From the NCBI GenBank assembly GCA_964615375.1, contig CAZTOW010000028.1, positions 67,449-131,448 of the forward strand: 64,000 nt of DNA, given 5' to 3'. Below are positions 32,651-40,514 of the stretch, piece by piece. Under the pieces are notes generated by a model that saw only the letters and a list, made by a program, of their open reading frames with translations, made no database searches and was not told the DNA's origin. This stretch comes from CAZKWG01 sp964615375 (GTDB lineage: Bacteria; Myxococcota_A; UBA796; CAZKWG01). The translations under genes were made by a program, and so were the position numbers. Each line of letters opens with the position of its first letter. Position 1 is the first letter of the stretch.

Positions 32651-34195
32651 ATGAGCCCAAGGCCCGAGGAGCGGCCCGGACCCACGGCCGGGGGTGGCGC
32701 GCTCGAGGAGGCGGCGAGCGTCGCGAAGGGCTCGGGCATCGCCATGGCCGGCGCGCTCATCAACCGTGGGTTGCGCCTCATCAACACCTGGCAGCTCTCG
32801 GGCGCGCTCGGGGTCTACCACTTCGGGTTGTACACCTCGGTCACCACCGTGGTGAACATCCTCTCCTACTTCGGGCCGCTGGGCACCAACTCGGGCGTGG
32901 TGCTCTTCGGCTCGCGCTACCTGGGCTCGGGCGACAACGGTCGGCTCAAGGGCGCCCTGCTGGCCTGCTTCGGGCTCGCCGCCCTCTCGGGCACCGCGCT
33001 GTCGGCGGTCTACATCGCCGCCGCCCTGCTCTGGCCCTGGTCGGCGGAGAAGGCCGAGCTCGGGGCCCTCCTGCCCTGGGGCGCGCTCTCCATCACCGCC
33101 TGGAGCGTGCTGCTGGTGGCCGTCAACGCGCTCCGCGTGGCCCGCGACGCCCGCGCCCAGACCTCCGTCTACAACATCACCCTGCCCGTGCTGCTCACCA
33201 CGCTCAGCGTCGCCGCCACCGCGGCGGGCTTTGGCGTGCGCGGCGCCCTCCTGGCCTTCGGCCTCGCCCACCTGCTGACGTTTGGCGAGGCCATGGTGCG
33301 CTTCTGGCGGCACTTCGGGCCCGTGCTGCGCGACCGCTCCATCCGCGCCGAGCTGGAGCTGGGACCTCTGCTGCGCTTCTCCATCCCCGAGAGCCTCAGC
33401 TCCATGCTCTTCCGGCTCACGCAGTGGATGGACCAGCTCCAGCTCACCGTGCAGTCCACCCCCGATCAGGTCGGCATCTACAAGGTGGCCAGCGCCATGG
33501 CCATGGTCGGCAGCGTGCCCGCCGCGGCGCTCTCCTCCATCTTCAACGCCACCGCCGCCGAGCTCCTCTACCTGGACCAGAAGGACAAGCTGGACCGCGT
33601 GCTCAAGGTGGTGACGCGGTGGATCGTGGCGGCGGGCTCGGCGGTGACCATCGGCATCGTGCTGGGGCAGGACCTGGTCTACGCGATGTTTCAGCCCGAG
33701 TACGCGGCCGGGGCCACCAGCCTCGTCGCCCTGCTGATCGGGCAGCTCGTGTTCACCGCCTGCGTGCCCGCCACCGCCCTCATCCCCATGTCGGGCATGG
33801 CGCGGCTGAACCTGATCAACGGCGTCAGCGCCACCCTGCTCAACCTCGGGCTCAACACCTTCCTCATCCCCCGCTGGGGCTCGCTCGGCGCGTCCGTGGC
33901 GACCATGATCACGCTGATCCTCTGGTCGGGCTGGCGCGTGGCGCAGGTCTGGAAGATGCTCGACTGCTTCCCGCTCACCTGGGGCTCGCTGGGCGTGATG
34001 GTCGTGTCGGTCGCCGGCGCCTGGGGTGTTCGGCTCGCGCTCACGCCCTACGGCCTCGTCGTCCACGGCCTCGCCGCCACGCTCCTGCCGCTGGCCTTCC
34101 TCGCCCTCCTGTGGCGGGTGGGGCGCAGCGAGGAGGACGAGATCATCCTGGCGCCGCTGACGCGGAAGCTGCGGCGGGTGTTCGGGCGGCGGTGA
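32651..34195 (+). CDS. Wzx-type polysaccharide flippase (MATE/MOP superfamily)
   Basis: A 514-aa inner-membrane protein with 12-14 predicted helices from residue ~25 (SGIAMAGALINRGLRLINTWQLSGALG) to ~495. The layout and the family-like block TQWMDQLQLTVQSTPDQVGIYKVA match oligosaccharide flippases, which move undecaprenyl-linked repeat units to the periplasm. It follows the sulfotransferase by 7 bp, completing a kinase-sulfotransferase-flippase operon. No glycosyltransferase gene is next to it, so the sugar-assembly genes must lie elsewhere. Confidence 0.88.
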   Translation: MSPRPEERPGPTAGGGALEEAASVAKGSGIAMAGALINRGLRLINTWQLSGALGVYHFGLYTSVTTVVNILSYFGPLGTNSGVVLFGSRYLGSGDNGRLKGALLACFGLAALSGTALSAVYIAAALLWPWSAEKAELGALLPWGALSITAWSVLLVAVNALRVARDARAQTSVYNITLPVLLTTLSVAATAAGFGVRGALLAFGLAHLLTFGEAMVRFWRHFGPVLRDRSIRAELELGPLLRFSIPESLSSMLFRLTQWMDQLQLTVQSTPDQVGIYKVASAMAMVGSVPAAALSSIFNATAAELLYLDQKDKLDRVLKVVTRWIVAAGSAVTIGIVLGQDLVYAMFQPEYAAGATSLVALLIGQLVFTACVPATALIPMSGMARLNLINGVSATLLNLGLNTFLIPRWGSLGASVATMITLILWSGWRVAQVWKMLDCFPLTWGSLGVMVVSVAGAWGVRLALTPYGLVVHGLAATLLPLAFLALLWRVGRSEEDEIILAPLTRKLRRVFGRR

Positions 34196-34260
34196 GTCAG
34201 GGGGCGGGGGTGCCTGCTCCACTCTGGCTCGTCAAGGCAGGCCGAGGCCACAGGAGGAAT

Positions 34261-34330
34261 TTGAACCGCCAAGGCGCCAAGGACGCCAAGGAGGCACGCA
34301 CCTGGCGCCCTTGGCGGCTTGGCGGTTCAA
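34261..34330. repeat. 70-bp inverted repeat (AACCGCCAAGG family palindrome)
   Basis: The left arm starts TTGAACCGCCAAGGCGCC and continues with GACGCCAAGG. The right arm, ending in TTGGCGGCTTGGCGGTTCAA, is its near-complement, with a 9-base loop (about 34292-34300). The arm contains internal direct copies of the GCCAAGG unit. It sits between the flippase stop and the convergent helical-protein stop, where it may serve as a terminator. Very similar CGCCAAGG palindromes are dispersed in many unrelated bacterial genomes, so it is probably a mobile REP-like element. Confidence 0.75.
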
Positions 34331-34334
34331 GCCC

Positions 34335-35006
34335 TCAGGCCGGCGCGGCCTCGGCCTCCGGCGCCGCCGCCTCGCCGCGGGTGAAGCGCGGGATCAGGGC
34401 CTCGCTCACGCTCTCGTCCACCACGGCGCGAAGGGCGCGGACCAGCTTGCCCCAGGCGGCGTCGAAGGCGGTGGTGGCGAGATCCTGGGCCTCACCTGCC
34501 ACCAGGCGAGCCCGAAGGGCGGACTCCACAGCGCCGCTGGCCAGCTCCAGCGCGTCGGTGGCGGCGGTGAAGGTGGCCTTGCGCTCGTCGCTGGGGCTGA
34601 GGTCGGGACGCGCATCCAGGCGGGTGAGGAAGGCGCGGGCTCGGGTGACCTCCTCGGCGTAGCGCAGGGCCATGAGCTCGGACGGCGACATCCCGCCCAG
34701 GAGGGCGCGGTGGAGCTCGTGATCGGCCTTCCCGCTGCTCTCCCGCAGCGAGAGCATGAGCCGGCGCAGGCTGTTGTCAAAGGCGGTGTCGGCCTCCTCG
34801 GCCGCGACGCTGGCGCTCTGCCAGGCCCCGTGCGCGGTGAGCCAGCCCTCGCGAGCCTCCGTGTACGCGGCGGCGGCCGACGCGAACACGCGGTTGTGCA
34901 GATCGGTGACGGTGGGGTCGGCGTCCGCGCTGGAGAGGTGGTCGGTCAGCGCGCGGAGGATCTGCTCGCGCTCGGCGTGGGTGCGGGGACGGCTGCTCTG
35001 AGACAT
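34335..35006 (-). CDS. All-helical protein of unknown function
   Basis: A 223-aa protein rich in Ala, Glu, Arg and Leu; it reads as continuous helices with no signal peptide or membrane segment. I do not recognise a family. The ATG at 35006 has GGAG 7 bp upstream; the frame upstream to 35075 is not convincing. It is divergent from the 42-bp-repeat gene (67 bp between starts) and ends 4 bp from the large inverted repeat. Confidence 0.6.
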   Translation of the reverse strand: MSQSSRPRTHAEREQILRALTDHLSSADADPTVTDLHNRVFASAAAAYTEAREGWLTAHGAWQSASVAAEEADTAFDNSLRRLMLSLRESSGKADHELHRALLGGMSPSELMALRYAEEVTRARAFLTRLDARPDLSPSDERKATFTAATDALELASGAVESALRARLVAGEAQDLATTAFDAAWGKLVRALRAVVDESVSEALIPRFTRGEAAAPEAEAAPA

Positions 35007-35073
35007 TGGAGACTCCTGTGAACGCGAGGGGGAAGGCCCGAGGGAGCTCCCCGAGCGCGCGCAGAGGGTAGTC

Positions 35074-35592
35074 ATGTCGTCTGTCTCGTCATCCGACCGC
35101 GGTCGGACAACGCACCTGTCGTTCGATGAAGGCTCCGCGCCGGCGCGCGGGGCACACAGGAGCCTGGTCGCGTCGTCCGCGCCGGAACAGGGAGCTCCAG
35201 GAATGCTCTTCAGGTCGTCTGCGCCTGAATGGAGAGCCCCAGGAACGCTCTTCAGGTCGTCCGCGCCTGAGCGGCGAGCTCAACAGGCGCTCCTCGAGCC
35301 TTCTGCGCCCGAGAGGAGCGCGTGCATGACGCTCTTGACGTCGTCCGCGCAGGAGCGGAGAGCTCCACAAACGCTCCTCATCTCGTCTGCGCCGGCGCGG
35401 AGCGCTCGACACGCGCTCCTCAAGCCTCCCGCGCTCAGACAGAGAGCCCAACCAGCGCTCCGCGCGTCCTCCGCGCCGGAGCGGGTAGCGCCAGGACCCT
35501 CGCCACCCCGCAGAGCGGGCTCCCAGGGCGTTCAACCGGCGCGGACGATCGGTCCTCTGCGCGCCTTGACCCTCGATCCCGGGGCGCGGTAG
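35074..35592 (+). CDS. Putative 14-residue-repeat protein
   Basis: A 172-aa frame containing nine degenerate copies of a 14-residue unit, roughly S-S-A-P-E-R-R-A-P-x-T-L-L-x. Coding is supported by the substitution pattern among copies. In the plus frame the changes at the second Ser (TCC/TCT), Pro (CCG/CCT/CCC), Glu (GAA/GAG) and Ala (GCT/GCC/GCG) codons are synonymous, whereas in the opposite open frame they change residues. GC at third positions is lower than in neighbours. Its stop is 9 bp before the DUF4423-type regulator, so the two may be cotranscribed. Function is unknown. Confidence 0.45.
   Translation: MSSVSSSDRGRTTHLSFDEGSAPARGAHRSLVASSAPEQGAPGMLFRSSAPEWRAPGTLFRSSAPERRAQQALLEPSAPERSACMTLLTSSAQERRAPQTLLISSAPARSARHALLKPPALRQRAQPALRASSAPERVAPGPSPPRRAGSQGVQPARTIGPLRALTLDPGAR
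35131..35508. repeat. Nine tandem 42-bp degenerate repeats
   Basis: Units start at 35131, 35173, 35215, 35257, 35299, 35341, 35383, 35425 and 35467, all exactly 42 bp. The most conserved parts are TCGTCYGCGCC at the start and ACGCTC near the end; the first and last units are the most diverged. Exact 42-bp spacing without indels indicates that frame was kept, consistent with coding for a 14-aa repeat. Confidence 0.85.
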
Positions 35593-35601
35593 GGTCGGGC
35601 C

Positions 35602-37480
35602 ATGTACCCTTACCGGATCCCCGACGTCGCCGCCTGTGAGGACGCCAATGCGTGGCTCAAGGCCTGGTTCGAGCAGAACCACGAGGGGCAACCCACGCGG
35701 CTGGCGCGGTGGCTGGCGAAGAAGATCGGCTGCACCCACGCGCAGGTGTTCAACCTCGTCGAGGGCGCGCGGATGCAGCCCGAGCAGGTGGCGGCCATCG
35801 GGCGCGCGCTGGGCCTGCCGCCGGAGGCGCGCGAGCTCCTCCGCGAGCGGGTGCTGGACCAGAGGAAGGAGGCCCCGAAGAAGGAGACCCCGAGAGAGGA
35901 CACCCCGAAGGAGCCCAGCCCGAAGGAGACGGCGCTCCCCACGGAGGAGGAGGAGGATCTCAGCGACTGGGGGCAGCACACGGTCGATCACAGCGACGCC
36001 GTCCCCGATCTCGGCCCCCTGCTCTCCGCGCCTGAGCTGGCTCAGACCGAAGAGCTCTCCCTGCTGCCGCTGCTCGACCTGCTCGACCGTCATGGGCTCC
36101 CGATGGAGCCCGCGGAGATCCTGCCCGTCCTCGTCGCTCCGCCGGACCCGGCGCGGCTCTCGCGGGCCTGCCGGGCGCTCGAGGCGGGGGCCAGGCTCAC
36201 CGAAGCCCTCGGCTGGCGGGCGTCGCGGACCTCGCCGCCGGGCCCCTCGGGAGGAGCGCGCGCTAGGCTGGCTGGGCCTCCTGCACCGGGCGCGGGAGAG
36301 CTACCTGGCCACGCGACCTTCGGAGCGCGCCTACGGGCTCCAGACCTGGACCGCGGACGTCCGCGCGATGACAGCGTCCTCGGAGGCGATCGACGCGCTG
36401 GAGGCGGAGCTGCTGGGACTGGTGGCGGAGACCGCGAGCGCGCCGGTCGCGCAGCTCCTCCAGGTGCAGGTGGAGCAGGTGCGGCTGACGGAGCCGACGC
36501 TGCGAGGGGCGGGCTCGCCGGAACCCCAGCTCCCTCCTCCCTTGACGAGCAAGATCCTCGGGAGTAGGGTGATCGGCAGTCCGAACGCAACCCCCGAGGA
36601 GCTGAAGCGGCCGTGCCTCTTCGACGCGCTGGAGTTCCACCCCTTCGCGCAGCGCTGGATCGCCTGGCGACGCGCGTCGGGGAGGCCGTGCAGCGCGGCG
36701 TGGCTGGCCGACCAGATGCGGGTGGGCGAGACGCTGGCCAACGACCTCAGCACGGGCCGCGCGCGGCCGAAGCCTCGGCACGTCCCCGGGCTGGTGCGGG
36801 CCTACGGGCTCACCCCGAAGGAGGCCACCTTTCTGGAGGGCATCGCCCGCCACGAGCTGGCCACGGATCTGGAGGACAAGGCGCGCCAGCGCATGGCGCT
36901 GCTGCGCTACGCGGTGGACCAGGGCGCGCGCCACCCGGTCGGCGAGCGCTGGCGGGTGGCGGCCCACTGGGGACCGCGGGCCATCTGGGGGCTCAGCACG
37001 CTGACCGGCTTCTGGGCGAACCCGATCTGGATCTCGCTGGCGCTGCGCGGCCGGCTGCCCGTGGCCCAGGCGAAAGACATGCTGCAGACCCTGATCTACA
37101 CGGGGCTGCTGGTGCCCGCGGGAGAGGGCGTGCTGCGCGTGGCGGAGCCGACCATCCAGCTCACGCCGCCCGACCAGGAGGTGGCGGACTTCGCCCTGCA
37201 CGACAGCGTGCTGGACCTGCTGCGGCAGGAGGTTCTGGTGGCCGCTCCAGACCAGCGCTTCCTGGCGTTGAACCTGATGCTGCCGGCGGAGGCGGTCCCG
37301 CGGGCCTTCGCGATGGGAGAGGGCTTCCGCGACCGGATGCTGAGCATCATCGCCGCCGCGCAACTGCGCGTGGAGGCTGGAGAGAGCCCGCCCTGCGCCC
37401 TGATGTTGACCGCCACCCAGATCTTCCCCGGCAGTTGCCCCTTCCAGCCCACCATTCGCCGCGCGCGCCGGAGGTCCTGA
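35602..37480 (+). pseudogene. TIGR02147/DUF4423-type regulator with duplicated HTH domain, frameshifted
   Basis: Read across a frame change, this is a ~625-aa regulator. The N-terminal part (MYPYRIPDVAACEDANAWL...KIGCTHAQVFNLVEGARM) is one Xre-like HTH. After an acidic linker, a second HTH (WLADQMRVGETLANDLSTG) leads into a full TIGR02147/DUF4423 body (FWANPIWISLALRGRLPVAQ, LLVPAGEGVLRVAEP, VADFALHDSVLDLLRQE, LMLTATQIFPGS). The switch from frame 1 (ASRTSPPG) to frame 2 (REERALGWLGLLHRA) occurs at a GGGCCCC run near 36240-36250; removing one C restores one protein. It is followed after 37 bp by a secreted protein, a common partner for this family. Confidence 0.75.
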
Positions 37481-37489
37481 GAGCGCAGG

Positions 37490-37515
37490 GTGCTCCGGCA
37501 GACGCACCGGAGCGC
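37490..37515 (+). promoter_or_regulatory. Hairpin covering the ribosome site of the secreted-protein gene
   Basis: GCTCCGG (37492-37498) pairs with CCGGAGC (37507-37513), with an 8-nt loop; one more G-U and one G-C pair extend it. The CGGAGC arm is the likely Shine-Dalgarno for the ATG at 37518, so the stem could restrict translation of this gene. Confidence 0.4.
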
Positions 37516-37517
37516 CC

Positions 37518-38054
37518 ATGATCCCGCCCCTTCGTCGTTCGCTGCCTGTCCTCGCGCTGCTCGCCTCTTCGAGCGTCTGGGCCTGGGTGTGGGATGACCG
37601 GCCCACCAAGCTCTTCGAGAAGCCGAGCGGGCTCACCCAGCTCAGCCAGAGCCTCCGTCCCACGCTCCAGGCCGGCGGGCGCCCCGCTCACGGCCGCGCC
37701 GCGTCGCCCCCCGCGCCGCGCGCGCCCAGGCTGTCCGGCGCGATCCATGCCGTCCATGCGGTCAGCCTGGACGGACAGGAGACGGAGCTGCCGACTCCAG
37801 CAGGGCTGGATCTCTCGGACGCCCTGCCCGTAGACGCCGAGGCCGTGGAGCTGCTCATCGAGCTGGACGGGCCGGTGTGGGTGGAGATCCCGTTCAAGAA
37901 CAGCGGACGTTTTTTCACCGAGCTCCACCCAGACACGATCCGGGTGGTGCTGGAGGACCCCGAGGCCGCGGCCGAGGCGGGGCAGGTGCGCCTCGCCCTG
38001 GACGCCGGCTGGGAGGGCGCGCTGGACGACGCGCTGCTGGCCGTCGCGGAGTAG
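37518..38054 (+). CDS. Secreted protein downstream of the DUF4423-type regulator
   Basis: A 178-aa exported protein, signal peptide residues 1-22 (LPVLALLASSSVWAWVW). A low-complexity Pro/Ala/Arg region follows (~45-75), then a beta-rich C-terminal half that includes VEIPFKNSGRFFTELHP and ends before residue 178. I do not recognise a family. Its position directly after the TIGR02147/DUF4423-like gene, with only a hairpin between, suggests a joint function. Confidence 0.65.
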   Translation: MIPPLRRSLPVLALLASSSVWAWVWDDRPTKLFEKPSGLTQLSQSLRPTLQAGGRPAHGRAASPPAPRAPRLSGAIHAVHAVSLDGQETELPTPAGLDLSDALPVDAEAVELLIELDGPVWVEIPFKNSGRFFTELHPDTIRVVLEDPEAAAEAGQVRLALDAGWEGALDDALLAVAE

Positions 38055-38075
38055 GCGGCGCTCCACGCTCACGCC

Positions 38076-38480
38076 TCACCCGCGCTTCGGCGAGCGGTTG
38101 GGCCGGCGGCGCAGCTCGCCCGTCGCCCTCAGACGGCGGCGCAGGGCCTTCATCTCCTCCCGGTTGATCTCGGGGTGATCGGGCTCCCGCGGCGTCCAGG
38201 CGAAGCCGAGGCTGTGGACGGCGTCCGCGAGCCCGCCCAGCGCGCGACCCAGCGCGCCGCCCAGCTCCAGCGCCGCCCCCAGCTCGCGCAGCAGCGGCCC
38301 CGGATCGCCGGCTCCCTCCGGCTCCTCCTCCAGCACCGCCGCCTCGACGAAGCGCCAGGTCGTGTGGGTCAGCCGCCCGCTGAGAAGCAGGAGCTGGTGG
38401 GCCTGGCTGTCCAGCAGGCCCACGTTGTCCAGCAACATGCGCAGCGCCTCACCGTCGTCGTAGCGTGTGGTCGGCTCCAT
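38076..38480 (-). CDS. Hypothetical helical protein
   Basis: A 134-aa protein with helical N-terminal part (ALRMLLDNVGLLDSQAHQLLLLSGRL) and a very basic C-terminus (MKALRRRLRATGELRRRPNRSPKRG) that could bind nucleic acid. No family is recognised. It is convergent with the secreted-protein gene (21-bp gap). The frame has a normal codon bias for this genome, which is the main support. Confidence 0.55.
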   Translation of the reverse strand: MEPTTRYDDGEALRMLLDNVGLLDSQAHQLLLLSGRLTHTTWRFVEAAVLEEEPEGAGDPGPLLRELGAALELGGALGRALGGLADAVHSLGFAWTPREPDHPEINREEMKALRRRLRATGELRRRPNRSPKRG

Positions 38481-38596
38481 CGGGCACCCTCCGTGTGTTC
38501 AGCGGAGGGGTAGCTCTGGGGCGCGCCTTGGACACGCGGCGCGCCCCCGCGGTCAACCCGACTTTCATCGTTCACGCCGACCGGACGACGCCCCGC

Positions 38597-38914
38597 TCAG
38601 CTCTGCGCATCGCCCTCGGTCGAGGGGGCGGCGGTGAACGTGCCGAAGTCGCGGCGCCCCATCCACTCGGGGAAGCCGTCGCCCATGTTCCGCCCCGCCC
38701 AGTTCTTCGTGATGCGGGCGATGAAGAAGGCGTCGGCGGGGCCGAGGTGCTGCTTGAGGAAGTCGCGGATCTGCGGCGCGCTGGCCTTGCTCTCGACCAG
38801 CCACACGCCGGGCATGCGGTGAGACCAGTTCCCGAGCTTCTTGATCGCGTTGTCCAGGTTGGTCTGCGCGGCGGGATCGGTCGAGCGGAGCTGGTAGGTC
38901 AGCATGTACATCAT
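38597..38914 (-). CDS. SinR-like small protein with Cas2/VapD-type ferredoxin fold
   Basis: A 105-aa protein. MMYMLTYQLRS (first strand), a helix (NLDNAIKKLGNWSHRM), PGVWLVESKASAPQIRDFLKQHLGPADAFFIARITKNWAG follow the order of SinR-like proteins, which share the Cas2/VapD fold. The usual Cas2 catalytic Asp after the first strand is replaced. No CRISPR array or cas gene is nearby, so a CRISPR role is not suggested. The ATG at 38914 or 38911 starts the first strand; the frame to 38953 adds an unlikely N-terminus. Function is unknown. Confidence 0.65.
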   Translation of the reverse strand: MMYMLTYQLRSTDPAAQTNLDNAIKKLGNWSHRMPGVWLVESKASAPQIRDFLKQHLGPADAFFIARITKNWAGRNMGDGFPEWMGRRDFGTFTAAPSTEGDAQS

Positions 38915-38986
38915 GGGAAGCGGTCCCCGGGGAGTGTGGTGGACGTGCAGCATAGCCCGAACGGGACGGCTCCGGGAGGCTCCCGA

Positions 38987-40456
38987 TCAGCTCGGGCCGG
39001 GCGCGGGGCGGGCCCCCTGCCATCCCAGGTCCAGGCGCGCGTCGAGCTCGGCCAGGATCGGGGGTTGAGCTTTCCTGCGCGCGAGGTTGTGCTCCTCGAA
39101 GGGGTCGCTCGCGTGGTCGTAGAGCTCGCGGCCCATGTTCTTGCCGTCCTTCTGCCGCGTGTAGCGGGTGTAGCGCCAGCGCTCGGTGCGGATGGAGCGG
39201 CTCATCACGCCACGGCGGAGGTACTGCCAGAAGACGGCTGACTTCCAGGGAGCCTGATCCGAGGCCATCAGCGGCACCAGGCTGTCCCCCTCCAGGTTCT
39301 CGGGCGGGCGAAGGCCGGTGACCTCCGCGATGGTGGGGAAGATGTCCACCAGCTCCACCAGGGGTTTGACCCGCCGACCGCCATGGGCGCCGCCGGGCAT
39401 GCGCACCACCAGCGGGGCGTGGAGCGCGACGTCATAGTTGCTGAGCTTGCTCCAGAGCCCGTTGGCGCCCAGGTGCATGCCGTGGTCGCCCAGCAGGATG
39501 ACCATCGTGTCGTCCGCGAACTTTCGGCTGTGCAGGGTGTCCATCAGGCGACCGAGCAGCGCGTCCATGTAGGAGATCGAGGCGCGGTAGCCGTGGAGCA
39601 GGCGACGCAGAGACTCGTCCGTGCGCGAGCCGTCCTGAGGCATGTCGGTGTACGCGGTCATCCGCTGGCTCGGCACGGCCACCGAGGGGACGCCGCGCGG
39701 CGGGGAGCGGTGCTCGGGGAGGACGAAGGCGTCAGGGTCGTAGAGGTCCCAGTAGCGCCTGGGCACGGAGTACGGCATATGCGGTCGGTGGAAGCCGACC
39801 GCCATGAAGAAGGGGCGCGGCTGGGGGCGCTTGAGCTCCTCGATGGCGCGCAGCAGGATCTTGCCGTCCCCATAGCTCTCGTCGGGCACGTCCGGGCTCT
39901 CGCCGGTGGGGCCGCGCACACGATCCCCCTTGGAGCCCTTCTTCGAGCGCTCGGGGACCCGCAGCGACGCCGGGTCCAGGTAGTCGTACATGTGGTTGCC
40001 CGGGTCCCAGGGCTCCTCGCTCCAGGCGCGAGGATCGTGCGCGAAGCCCTGGTGGAAGACCTTGCCCAGGCTCAGGGTCCGGTAGCCCTGGTCATGCAGA
40101 AAGCGCGGGAGGGTCAGGACCTGGGGCGGCGGCGGCCCCTTTCGCTCGGTCAGCGTGTAGACCCCGGTGGTGTCGGGCCTCAGCCCGCTGAGGAAGCAGC
40201 AGCGCGACGGGGTGCAGAGGGCGACCGGGGCGCGCGCCTGCTCGAAGAGCACGCTCTCGGAGGCCAGCGCGTCGATGTTCGGTGTCTGCACCCCCACCTC
40301 GCCGTAGCAGCCGAGGTGGGGCGCGAGGTCGTCGCCGATGATCAGGAGCACGTTGGGCGGGTCCGACCAGCGACGCGCGAGGTCGAGCCCGCAGCCCACG
40401 GCGCCGAGGCCGAGGAGGGAGCCTAGGACTTGTCTTCGGTTCAGCATGGCAGTCAT
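38987..40456 (-). CDS. Type I sulfatase, secreted (Tat-like)
   Basis: A 489-aa alkaline-phosphatase-superfamily sulfatase. Metal ligands begin with LLIIGDDLAPHLGCYG. The Cys-type formylglycine motif C-T-P-S-R (in VALCTPSRCCFLSG) marks the catalytic residue, so an anaerobic- or FGE-type maturation enzyme is required. Later blocks include LLGDHGMHLGANGLWSK. The N-terminus MLNRRQVLGSLLGLGAVGCG carries a twin-Arg-like motif and a possible lipobox. I chose ATG 40456 (40447 is equally possible); upstream residues are not conserved-like. It probably removes sulfate from a polysaccharide. It is divergent from the FabL-like gene (58 bp). Confidence 0.93.
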   Translation of the reverse strand: MTAMLNRRQVLGSLLGLGAVGCGLDLARRWSDPPNVLLIIGDDLAPHLGCYGEVGVQTPNIDALASESVLFEQARAPVALCTPSRCCFLSGLRPDTTGVYTLTERKGPPPPQVLTLPRFLHDQGYRTLSLGKVFHQGFAHDPRAWSEEPWDPGNHMYDYLDPASLRVPERSKKGSKGDRVRGPTGESPDVPDESYGDGKILLRAIEELKRPQPRPFFMAVGFHRPHMPYSVPRRYWDLYDPDAFVLPEHRSPPRGVPSVAVPSQRMTAYTDMPQDGSRTDESLRRLLHGYRASISYMDALLGRLMDTLHSRKFADDTMVILLGDHGMHLGANGLWSKLSNYDVALHAPLVVRMPGGAHGGRRVKPLVELVDIFPTIAEVTGLRPPENLEGDSLVPLMASDQAPWKSAVFWQYLRRGVMSRSIRTERWRYTRYTRQKDGKNMGRELYDHASDPFEEHNLARRKAQPPILAELDARLDLGWQGARPAPGPS

Positions 40457-40514
40457 CGCTCGAGCTGTCTGTAGCGCGCTGGAACTCATGAGGCTGTCAC
40501 GATACCGTGAAGAC

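Noticed and set aside
35089..36093. Long minus-strand open frame across the 42-bp repeats
   Set aside because: Repeat variation is non-synonymous in this frame and it runs through the regulator gene antisense; it is a shadow.
38597..38914. Cas2 gene hinting at a CRISPR locus
   Set aside because: No repeat-spacer array or other cas gene nearby, and the catalytic Asp position is not kept; SinR-like is a better fit.
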